The notes under the pieces are model-generated. The model had not been told where the DNA came from. It did no database searches and worked only from the letters and a program-made list of their open reading frames with translations. This document shows, piece by piece, positions 1 through 17,400 of a DNA stretch of 64,000 bases. Position 1 is the stretch's first letter; each line of letters opens with the position of its first letter. Source of the DNA: Chrysaora quinquecirrha (taxonomy: Eukaryota; Cnidaria; Scyphozoa; Semaeostomeae; Pelagiidae); NCBI GenBank assembly GCA_014526335.1, contig JACTAT010000111.1:144222-208221 (forward strand), given 5' to 3'. The translations under genes and the position numbers were made by a program.

Positions 1-243
1 ATATCAACATCAATATCACTATGAATATGAATATCAATATTAATATCAATATCAATATCAGTATTAGTATCAATATCAACATCAATATCTTATCAATATC
101 ACTATGAATATCAATATCAATATCAGTATCATTATCAATATCAATATCAATATCAATATCAATATCAATATCCATATCAATATGAATATGAATATCAGTA
201 TCATTATCAATATCAATATCAATATCACTAATATAAATATTAA
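1..243. repeat. ATATCA hexanucleotide microsatellite
   Basis: Imperfect tandem ATATCA units with ATATGA, AGTATC and ATTATC variants fill the left edge. They lie in an intron of the mannosidase gene, just past its last visible exon. Confidence 0.9.
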
Positions 244-297
244 TAGCAATATTGATACAAAAATGCAACTCAGATTCTAAATTTTTATGGTATTTAC

Positions 298-7253
<6,956 letters not shown>

Positions 7254-7440
7254 GTTTGCAAATTTACGTGGCCAGGCTTCGACGAGTAATTGCGAGTGCG
7301 CAGACGCAAATCATCGCAAACATGCAAACAGATCGATAACAATGGCAATGTAGCAGCAACAACTGTCACAAAACTGTGACAGCAAAGTTACTTGCAGTTA
7401 CACTTAGCTACTTTAGTTAGTAACATTGTCGTATGTCAGG
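7254..7440 (-). promoter_or_regulatory. Presumed promoter and 5' UTR of the mannosidase gene
   Basis: This short stretch lies directly upstream of the ATG at 7253 and before the microsatellite. No TATA box is evident. Placement is by position only. Confidence 0.35.
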
Positions 7441-7499
7441 GAGATTCTCGCATTGTGTCTTAATTTTTTTATGCAGGAAAATTGGCGTTTTACAGAAGG

Positions 7500-8125
7500 A
7501 AACCCAAAGCTAAGTTAGATAGTTATTCACTTTGTTACTCAGCAGTTCATAGCTTTTTACTTCGTTAGTTAGTCAATCAGTTATTTATTAGTTAGTTAGA
7601 TATCTATTAGTTAGAAATGTAGCTATTCAGCTACGCAGTTTAGTTTGTGAACCAGAGTTAGTTAGTCAGTTACTTAGTTGGTTAGTTAGTCAGTTACATA
7701 GTTAGCTTGTTAGTCAATTACTTAGTTAGCTAGTAAGTTAGTTAGTTAGCTAGTTAGTCAGTGAAATAGTCAGTTAGTTAGTTGGTAACCTAGTTAGTTA
7801 GTTAGTTAGATAGTCAGTTAGTAAGCACGTTATAGTTAGTTTGTTAGTTAGCTACCTAGTTACTCAGTTAGTTAGTTCGTTAATAAGTTGGTTAGTTAAT
7901 TAGCTAGTTGGTTAGTTAGTTAGTTAGTAAGCTAGTTAGTTAGTCAGTCAATTAATTAGTCTGCCAGTTAGTTAGTCAGTCAGTCAGTCATTTAGTTAGT
8001 TAATTAATCAGTCATGCAGCTAGTTACTCAGTTAGTAAGTTAGTTAGCCAGTTACTTAGTAAGTCAGTTAGTTAGATAGAGAATTATTCAGTCAACAAGT
8101 TTATTACTTAGTTTGTTTGCTAGTC
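7500..8125. repeat. AGTTAGTTAGTC microsatellite tract
   Basis: About 600 bp of imperfect AGTT/AGTC tetranucleotide repeats (TTAGTTAG, AGTCAGTTAG). No gene is visible in it. Confidence 0.9.
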
Positions 8126-8860
8126 AGTTTTTGTCTTCGGTTGATGAGATTCTTTACTGTCCTGAAAATTTGTACCAATGGGCGACAGATATCAGGACAA
8201 TTGTTGTTGAAAATGTCTGCTCTGTGAAGCAACCAAAAAACCATGGACTTTTTCTTGACCGTAAATTGAGTTGAAAATTGCTCCCAGGAAACAGACTAAT
8301 ACTGCTTTGTTTTACTAAATCAGTTAAGCAAATGCTGCGTTTTGATTTTTTTTTTTTTTTTTGATTGGTCAATCCAGTAATTCGAATTGATTTGATTGGT
8401 TGAAATTCAAACTGGTTTAAATAAAGTTGGCTCCATCTTGCGCTCTAACTTGGGAGTGCTCAGATGCTAGAGAATCGAAGAAGCATGCAGTAAGAGAATT
8501 CGAAACAACTTCGATACAGACAGATCCTGTTTTTATTTCAAATTCAAATAAGAATGTATTTTACTTTAGCATTTTGTTTGATAAAACTAGTTTTCAAGCA
8601 GCTATGGTATAAGGAAACAATTTATCTTATGTGTTAATTGAATCTTACGATACAAATTTCAATTACAGCACGAAAAAACGAATTTGAAAGATACTGCACG
8701 AAAGTTTCAGACAGAGTTTCGGGCAGCATAAGCGGAGTTAGAGGTCGAAAGTCTCGAATAATGCGCGGAAGGTTAAGGAAGACAAGGGTCAAACGAAAGA
8801 GGAGGTCGAACGCAAGGCTAGGAAAGGTCGAAACCGGTAAAGTAAAGTCATAAAAGGTCA
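8126..8860. other. Intergenic stretch without a recognised gene
   Basis: Contains a poly-T run near 8350 and short open frames that overlap on opposite strands (8634-8861) with compositional, non-protein-like sequence. I see no family match or splice-consistent exon. Confidence 0.5.
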
Positions 8861-9560
8861 ATAAATAGGGTCATAAAGTCACATAATATTGAGAAGGATG
8901 AAAAAAAATGTTGAAGGGTCAAGAAAGGCATTGTAAGACAATGTCCAGAAAGGCAACGGGTTTCGTCACGATGTGAAAGAAGTTCTGAAAGTTCCACTCT
9001 GAAAAAGTCAAACAAGGTCGAATGATATCCGGTATAAGGAAACGTAGGACTAATGGAAAAATAATCTTATCATGAATGTTATCAAGGAATTTCAAAGGCG
9101 ATAAGTACCAACAAGGTCAGGAAAGAGGACACAAAGTCACGATAAGGTCACTCGAAGTCATTTAAGAGCTTAAATTGATGAAAGGTCAAAAAGGTCAGGT
9201 ACTATGGTCATGAAAAAATCACTCAAAGCATTTAATGAACACAAAGGTCATGAATGGTCACGAAGGTCAATGGTCATGAACAAATCGCTTAAAGCCTTCG
9301 ATGAACACAAAGGTCATGAAGGTCATAAAAGGTCATGAAAGGTCAAAAAAAGGTCAGGTACGGCCATAAATGGTCATGAAAAAAAACAGTCAAAACCTTT
9401 ATGAAGACAAAGGTCATGAAGGTCATAAAAGGTCAAAAAGGTCAAAAAGGTAAGGTACGGCCGGTCATGAACAAATCAGTCAAAGCCGTTTGTAAACACA
9501 GAGTTCATGAAAGGTCACGAAAGGTCAAAAAGGTCAGGAACGGCCATAAAAAGGCCATGT
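8861..9560. repeat. AAAGGTCATGAA minisatellite
   Basis: Imperfect tandem units of AAAGGTCA(T/C)(G/A)AA, with longer higher-order units that include 'caaagcctt.atgaacacaaagg' near 9280, 9400 and 9480. Non-coding. Confidence 0.85.
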
Positions 9561-10086
9561 TGGAATTCTGATACAAAATAAACTTGTTTCTTCTACTTTT
9601 CTATGAATTATGAAAATGTTATATTTTTTAAGAGACTGTGGGAAAGTTCTAATCTGTGACGAAATAACAGCATGTTTGCGTTTCTATACAGAAGCAACAA
9701 ATACACTAAATACATAAATAAACAAAACGACATTAGTCCAGTTACTCAGATAAACATTCGCCCAATGACAAGTCCTGTTCGCTTCAACCAAGCCAAAGCA
9801 TTTTAGATAGACTATTAAGTATTCAATATTAGATGGTTTCTTTATATCTAAAAAAGAAAATAATGATAATAACATTTGATTGACAACCCAAGCCATGCAG
9901 AAAATTACAGCGAGGTTTGTTTTAAAATAATTGGCAAAGCAAGATCTTTGTTCCAGTTTGGAGTTTTGAAATTTTTCCTCGAGTGAAAATGCTTGGTTCT
10001 CTTGTGAATGAAAACGTTTCAAAAGTTTTACACATATGCTTACCCCATCAATGTTGTCACCATACACCTTTTCATCTGACTAGCCT

Positions 10087-10474
10087 CAGGGCCTCGTTTT
10101 CAAAAATTTTTTAAATTGTGTCACAGAAGCATTTCGACATCAGATTCGAATTCAACACCTTCGTTTTAGTGTTTGGGCAAATTTTTACGCTTCTAGTCCT
10201 TACGATGTTGATTTTATAGCGATTAAAAGTTAGAAAAGTTATAAGGGATTTGACCGTGAAAAATGACTGAGGGTGTAAAATTTCACCCCGAGCGATTTTT
10301 CACGGTCAAATCCTTTATAAATTTTCAAACTTTTCGTCGCTATAAAATCAACATCATAAGGACCAGAAGCGTAAAAATTTGCGTCAACACTAAAATGAAG
10401 GTGCTGAATCTGAATCTGGGGTCAAAATTTTCGTGCGAACAAATTTTCGTTAATTTTGAAAACGAGGCTCTTAG
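10087..10474. mobile_element. Fold-back element (near-perfect long palindrome)
   Basis: The two halves are inverted copies: GGGCCTCGTTTTCAAAA at the left and TTTTGAAAACGAGGC at the right. Between them 'acgcttctagtccttacgat' pairs with 'atcataaggaccagaagcgt'. The centre is near 10270 (TTTGACCGTGAAAAATGACT / TTTTTCACGGTCAAATCC). No open frame of note. Confidence 0.85.
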
Positions 10475-10494
10475 TTGAAAAGGTGTATTTATTA

Positions 10495-10874
10495 CACGCA
10501 TTTTTTTATAAGGAAGTGCTTTATAAGGAAGGTAGTACTCAGGCTGGCAAAAACTTAAGGAATTTCTAGTACTGGACCGGAGACTACTAAGGAATCTGAT
10601 TTTTCTTTAACTTAGCATTTCGATTAAAAAATGAAGTTTTGAATTAACAGAGCAAGCAATACTTATCGCCAATGGTTTTCAATCAGTATTCATTTCTACT
10701 CGTCTTCTGAAACCTTTATGACCTATATTTCCTTGACCATTGGTTGTTTTAAGAATCACAAAGTAAGAAGTTAAGGAATTGCTAAGGAATATTGAGTACT
10801 CAATTTTCACCATCAGTTAAGGAATTTTCAGTACTGACCCTGAGCCGAACTTCCTTATAAAAAAATGCGTGTAG
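10495..10874. mobile_element. MITE with ACACGCATTTTTTTATAAGGAA ends
   Basis: Left end ACACGCATTTTTTTATAAG, right end CTTCCTTATAAAAAAATGCG plus TGT, with TA on both sides. Non-coding. Same TIR family as the copy at 34873-35023. Confidence 0.8.
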
Positions 10875-11014
10875 GTTTTCCTGAGCCGAACTTATGACGT
10901 CATAACTTATCAGTGCTAACTAATCAAATATGCGTGTATGAACCCTGCAGAAACAAAATGCTTACACGTTAGACAAATCTATACGAAATACTAGAAGCAT
11001 ACAATTCTTTTTCT

Positions 11015-11378
11015 TACACGGTTTTTTAAGGAACACCTTTATAAGGAACTTGAGGCCGAAAATTCCCAAAAAGTTAAGGAGCTTTAAGGAATTGCCGAGG
11101 CTCGGATGAAAAACTAAGAATAATTTTTTCCAAGAACAAGACGATTTGTGCAAAAAAAGCAGAATAACAATGTATTTCCCATCATTCTTCCAAAAAGACT
11201 CCATTTATATTTAAAGTTAGAAAATGAAGCAAGTTTATATGAATTTGCTGTAAAAATTAGTATTCAAACATATCTCACGAAAAGGAACAGCATAAGGAAC
11301 TTCAGCCTCATTTTGTTGAAAAATTAAGGAACTCCAGCCTCAACTCAGAGTTAAGGTTCCTTATAAAAAACGTGTATG
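11015..11378. mobile_element. MITE of the TTATAAGGAA family, diverged
   Basis: Left 'ttacacggttttttaaggaa', right 'aaggttccttataaaaaacg' plus 'tgta'. The inverted ends and TA-type borders match the neighbouring family. Boundaries are approximate. Confidence 0.6.
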
Positions 11379-11532
11379 AAGAAGAATTTTCAGAAAAAAG
11401 ACCCATATTCATACCAAAATCATGAAAAACGATAATCTTTAGGGTGACAAATCCCCAGTACCCAAAATACACCAAGACCCCCCAAGGGATAAGAAATCAA
11501 AGGAAGATTGAAAAAATTAATCTGTAGTTTAC

Positions 11533-14227
11533 CTGATAGTCCCGGAGACCTAGAAGAATGATATCACCAGTATTGATCCACACCTACACAAAAAACATTA
11601 AAAGACAGGTTTTTCACAGGTTTTTCAATCCGACAACATCATCACCAAAAGGCCGGTCCTATATAGACAATGAGTTCATTTTCTTTGACCCTTCAATACA
11701 CCCTTTCAACTAAGGGCCTCATACTCACAAACATTGAAAATTAAGTCATACAGAAATTTCGACCTCAGATTCTAATTCAGCACCTTCATTTTAGTGTTGA
11801 CGCAAAGTTTTATGCTTCTAGTCCTTACGATATTGATTTTATGGGTGCTTTAAGTTTTAAAAGGATTTCACGGTGGATTAATTAAAATTTTATAGGAATT
11901 TGACCGTGAATAATCGCTAGGGGTGAAATTCTACACCCTCAGTCTTTTTCCAGGGTCCAATCTCTTATAAGGCCCCAGTTACACTATGCCAGCAAGCCTC
12001 GTCGAACCTTGAATTTCGTATCAGATCAGGCTTTCAGTTACACTATGACGACCCAATCCGCAAATCGTCTTGAAAATCATGGTGCTCTGGAGGTGATATG
12101 AAAATCAAGATGCAATGGGCAACACAGTGTAATCAGACCAATCCAATATATGACGCTCTGAAACCTTGTTTTCCTATTGTTTCACAAAAGAAATGCGATG
12201 CGAATCTGCAAGGGAGCTGCCATGGTGTCTCAGTGTAACTGCAGTGATCACCACAGAAGTCATGGCGCTGGGCTCGTGTATGTAACTGCTTGGCAAAATC
12301 TTATGAAGGCACGAAAATCAAAACGCAACGATATCATGCCGGCATAGTGTAACAGGGGCCTAAATTTTCAAACTATAAATCGTAGAATCAACATCGTGAG
12401 GACTAGAAGCATAAAAATTCACCTCAACACTAAAACAAAGGTGCTGAATTCGACTCTTAAGTCAAAATGTCTCGATAACTTAATTTTCAATTTGTTTTGA
12501 AAACGAGGCCCTTAGTTGAAAAGGTGTATCAATTCTATTGGTATTCTTGCTGTATCTCGCCAGCTGATTATGTTCAAAATGCAGAACCAAACCAGCTTCA
12601 TTATTTTAGATTGGTGCATTTAAAATTTACATACAGTAGAGCATTATTTAGAATAAATGATTTAATACCTTTTTTCGAAGTTTTCCTCTAATATGACACA
12701 ACCGTTTAGCTCCATCAAAGCAAAATGCTTCCAGCCTTCCATTTCCCAGCATTTTCAACACTTGAGCATATTCTAAATAAACAATATTTTGCATCATGTG
12801 TCAGAAACAAACAACTTTGTACAAACAAATCAAATGCATGCTAAGGCCAGCCATATTCTTTTAGCAGAACAACATTTCAAAATTGCACAAAACAGTAGAA
12901 ACTTTCTTGCAAATAAAGATTTTTCTATAACCTAGTTTAGCGTCCCTTGTTTAACATCCCTTCCAAAGGAGGGCAGAGTGAGTAGTTTAGTCATCCATCT
13001 GGAAAGTCACCCATCCAGATGCTGACCTCAGACGGCCAAGCTTAACTTCAGTTGTTTAACGAGAACTGCTTGAGAAGCTTGGCCACTCACTCCACATAGA
13101 AACAGTTTTCAAGCAAAGCATGTTATAAACAGGGTATTATCTATTGACTCCAAGGACAATTTTAATGGTAGGGTAGTCCATATCTGATGGAGAGTATGTT
13201 ATAAGGGAGTTATGCTATAACCAGATTAAACTGTATATGAGCAAATTTGTACCTTGGCCGTCTTCTTTGAAAACCAATTCACGTTTTTCAGTTTCATTTT
13301 CATTCTTTCCTCTTCTTCTGTTTTTACCTCCCTTTCCTACACAAGGGCAAAGATTTTCATGGCTAAATAAAATGAAACTTAACAGAAACCTTTGCCTGAT
13401 AAATGATGGTGTAAATACTTGGCACTTATTTCCTTCATATGTCAAATGAAAAGTATACAACAGGAAACTCTTAATTGAATCACATTAGAACCACATAAAT
13501 TCCAGGAGTTTTGGGGCAGCAGCTCCTAATATAGTCAAAAAACATGCTGAACTTAAGTAATCAATATCTATTTTTTCTCTTAATGTTATATTTGGTGGTC
13601 ACCTGGTATCAGTCCAAAATTTAAATTTTGTAAGGTTGGAATATGTGTGTGTTGTGCACTGAAGGCTATTGCTCTTGAAACGCTTTCTAGACAAGTTGGC
13701 CCCCTGCCAAGTTGGCCCACTGCTAATTCTGCTCACCCCTCTATCGGCCCCATGGACAAGTCCGCCCACTGTATGTCAGCCAATGACGTTATTTACAAGT
13801 TATTTTGTCCCGTGCTGGGATATTGGGGGCTATCACCCCCAAACCCCTGCTTTAAAAGTGCACATGTTTCAAACTTGCCCTTATCTTAGAAACTTTTTGA
13901 GACAAGCTATCAGGGTCATTCCAGCAGAACATTGGGGGCATTGAGGGTGGGGAGTTGTGTGATAGCACCCTTAAAAAAGGTCGAGCTCACATATTTCTGT
14001 ATAAGAGGTTCACTTTGAAGACTTGCTTACTGCAGCAAACTGAAACTGGCCTCGCTTAAAACGTCGCAACATGATAAGAAGCAGAAGCGGGCCTAGCCAT
14101 CTGCCAGTCCTCCAAAAACGTCACAAAACCACCAATTCCTCAAGCATATAAACAAAAAATGTTTGAAAATAACCTATTTCGACATGATTAGGTTTCGTAA
14201 ATAATATTCACCTTTATTTTTCGGCAT
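11533..14227 (-). CDS. EIF1AX: Translation initiation factor eIF1A, C-terminal exon(s) not found
   Basis: eIF1A binds the 40S A site and supports scanning and start-codon choice. Coding exons: 14212-14227 (MPKNK), 13253-13336, 12669-12772 and 11533-11583, with consistent phases, giving 85 residues. Exon 2 encodes [19 protein letters not shown], the basic N-terminal tail. Exon 3 encodes [19 protein letters not shown] and [11 protein letters not shown]; exon 4 encodes [17 protein letters not shown]. These form most of the OB fold and are nearly identical to other animals. Family length is about 144 residues, so roughly 59 are missing. I could not find the helical region (DNKADVI-type start) or the acidic tail between 11532 and the mannosidase start at 7253. 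The last exon is lost, misassembled, or missed by eye. Confidence 0.9.
11706..12519. mobile_element. Fold-back element copy 2, split by a nested MITE
   Basis: Ends are TTCAACTAAGGGCCTC and GAGGCCCTTAGTTGAA. Both arms match the element at 10087-10474 (for example 'cttctagtccttacgat' near 11815). It is interrupted at 11971-12360 by another element. It lies in the eIF1A intron between exons 3 and 4. Confidence 0.8.
11971..12360. mobile_element. Nested 390-bp MITE with TAA target duplication
   Basis: Left end GGCCCCAGTTACACTATGCC; the right end reads as GGCCCCTGTTACACTATGCC on the other strand. TAA occurs at 11968-11970 and again at 12361-12363. A 3-bp TWA-type duplication suits the PIF/Harbinger superfamily. 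The host fold-back element becomes continuous once this is removed. Confidence 0.85.
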
Positions 14228-14491
14228 TTTGGCACTTCTTTTTTGGAGACAATGTTAGACTCAAAAATCACACTGTAAAAAGACAGGGCAAGTTTTTTTC
14301 CGGAAAATTGCATCGCAATTTCACAGCCTCAATTTGAGATAGTCAGCCTCTCTTAAATACAACGTGAGGAAGGGACGCTACATGAAATTATCATGCTTCA
14401 AATTTAGAATTGCATTTTTAGTAGTTTCCTTCCCATTGGGTTCTCGTATCAAGCTTTAGTGCATGTTACTGTATGACTGGATTCTTTCAAA
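14228..14491. promoter_or_regulatory. Bidirectional promoter between eIF1A and VBP1
   Basis: Only 264 bp separate the eIF1A ATG (14227, minus) from the VBP1 ATG (14492, plus). Both genes are housekeeping. The arrangement implies a shared promoter. No TATA box is convincing on either side. Confidence 0.65.
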
Positions 14492-17400
14492 ATGGCTTCC
14501 GAAAAGGCGGATGCAACAGCTGCAACAGCTGCGGCTCGTGATTGTCCGTTGGATATTCGACGAATGTTTTGCAGACATTCGCGAATGTTTTTCAGACATT
14601 CGACCGAAAAAGTGTATATCGTGTCTGGGCTGTTCTGGGAGGTTTTTGAGCTGGAAATAATCAAAAAACAATCAGTTGTATCATATTTTGGGCATTTAGA
14701 AGCAAAAGAATAATATTTGAAAGCTTGCGCTTCAGATATCAACTGTCTGCCTAGGCCAGTCACAGCTACGAAGACAGAAGTACCTTCCTGGACTGACAGC
14801 GCCACTCCCAGCTTGCTAAGGTAGCAAATAGACAATAATGTTTATAGTTGTTTCCTACCTTGACTCTTTTCTTGAAGTTTAGATCGTTATTTTGAAAATA
14901 TAAGCATATTTTTATACTGTACTTTTCTTCACTGTGATTTCAAGTTTGACACGCGCGGCTTCCACGAACCGGAAATCAAGCTGTCAATTGTTCTCCATTG
15001 TTTATGAACAATTACACGCGAATTTGAAGAAATAATCGCGCGGCATATTTTATACTGACTCTTGAAGAAAAAAACTTGCTTCAGTCAATATAAAAAATCG
15101 ACGAATAATCGATAAAAAATCGAGTTCTTCACAAATGCATTCCGTTTTTGCATAAAATGAAGCAGTAGGCACCAGAGTCTCATGGTATTAGGGTCTCAAG
15201 TCAACTTTAGTTCTATCTCCAATGTTTCAGGGGGTCAACTTATGACCCCCAGTCAATATAAAAAATCGACGAATAATCGATAAAAAATCAAGTTCTTCAC
15301 AAATGCATTCCGTTTTTGCATGGAATGAAGCAGTAGGCACCAGAGTCTCATGGTATTAGGGTCTCAAGTCAACTTGAGCTCTATCTCCAATGTTTGAGGG
15401 GGTCAACTTATGACCCCCAGTCAATATAAAAAATCGACGAATAATCGATAAAAAATCGAGTTCTTCACAAATGCATTCCGTTTTTGCATAAAATGAAGCA
15501 GTAGGCACCAGAGTCTCATGGTATTAGGGTCTCAAGTCAACTTTAGTTCTATCTCCAATGTTTCAGGGGGTCAACTTATGACCCCCAGTCAATATAAAAA
15601 TCGACGAATAATCGATAAAAATCAAGTTCTTCACAAATGCATTCCGTTTTGCATGGAATGAAGCAGTAGGCACCAGAGTCTCATGGTATTAGGGTCTCAA
15701 GTCAACTTGAGCTCTATCTCCAATGTTTCAGGGGGTCAACTTATGACCCCCAGTCAATATAAAAAATCGACGAATAATCGATAAAAAATCAAGTTCTTCA
15801 CAAATGCATTCCGTTTTTGCATAAAATGAAGCAGTAGGCACCAGAGTCTCATGGTATTAGGGTCTCAAGTCGACTTGAGTTCTATCTCCAATGTTTCAGG
15901 GGGTCAACTTATGACCCCCAGTCAATATAAAAAATCGACGAATAATCGATAAAAAATCAAGTTCTTCACAAATGCATTCCGTTTTTGCATGGAATGAAGC
16001 AGTAGGCACCAGAGTCTCATGGTATTAGGGTCTCAAGTCAACTTGAGCTCTATCTCCAATGTTTCAGGGGGTCAACATATGACTCCCAGTCAATAAAAAA
16101 AATCGACGAATAATCGATAAAAAATCGAGTTCATCACAAATGCATTCTGTTTTTGCATTAAATGAAGCAGTAGGCACTAGAGTCTCATGGTATTAGGGTC
16201 TCAAGTCGACTCGAGCTCTATCTCCAATGTTTCAGGGGGTCAACTTGTGACTCCCAGTCAATAAAAAAAATCGACGAATAATCAATAAAAAATCAGGTTC
16301 TTCACAAATGCATTCCGTTTTTGCATGAAATGAAGCAGTAGGCACTACAGTCTCATGGTATTAGGGTCTCAAGTCAACTTGAGCTCTATCTCCAATGTTT
16401 CAGGGGGTCAACTTATGACCCCCAGTCAATATAAAAAATCGACGAATAATCGATAAAAAATCAAGTTCTTCACAAATGCATTCCGTTTTTGCATGAAATG
16501 AAGCAGTAGGCACCAGAGTCTCATGGTATTAGGGTCTCAAGTCGACTTGAGTTCTATCTCCAATGTTTCAGGGGGTCAACTTATGACCCCCAGTCAATAT
16601 AAAAAATCGATGAATAATCGATAAAAAATCAGGTTCTTCAAAAATGCATTCCATTTTTGCATGAAATGAAGCACTAGGCACTAGAGTCTCATGGTATTAG
16701 GGTCTCAAGTCAACTTGAGCTCTATCTCCAATGTTTCAGGGGGTCAACTTATGACCCCCAGTCAATATAAAAAATCGACGAATAATCGATAAAAAATCGA
16801 GTTCTTCACAAATGCATTCCGTTTTTGCATGAAATGAAGCAGTAGGCACTACAGTCTCATGGTATTAGGGTCTCAAGTCGACTCGAGCTCTATCTCCAAT
16901 GTTTCAGGGGGTCAACTTGTGACTCCCAGTCAATAAAAAAAATCGACGAATAATCGATAAAAAATCGAGTTTTTCACAAATGCATTCTGTTTTTGCATAA
17001 AATGAAGCAATAGGGACTAGAGTCTATTTAATTAGAATATTGACATACATATTTTTATATTCACTTGTAATACTCTGCTTTTACGTCTTTTTCTCACAAG
17101 AAATTTCGAATTTCTAATACATCCGTATGTAAAGTATATATATAAATATCTTAATCAGTACACATGCATTTTTTTAGTTCTCAAAAATTATAATTAACGC
17201 AATCTACATCCATCCAAATTTGGAGTTAAGAAACTGAAATATGCCACAACTTAATACGATATACATACTATGTCCGTACCATACCATGCCGCTAGCAGGT
17301 TGATAATGAATTGTTTATTTCCAATAGTTATTGTAAGAATCATGAAAATGCATAAATCTAGTGTATTTTTGACTAATTACAAGACAAATCAGGAAGGCAT

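Noticed and set aside
14492..14713. 73-codon plus-strand frame starting at the VBP1 ATG
   Set aside because: Only the first 41 bases are VBP1. The rest is read-through into the transposon end.
14449..14835. Open frames on both strands across the transposon's outer inverted repeats (also 33485-33859)
   Set aside because: The same frames appear in mirror image at both ends because the DNA is an inverted repeat. They run into host VBP1 sequence at their edges, and their products resemble no protein.
15084..17026. CRISPR-like repeat array
   Set aside because: Units are head-to-tail 168-bp satellites with no unique spacers, in an animal genome.
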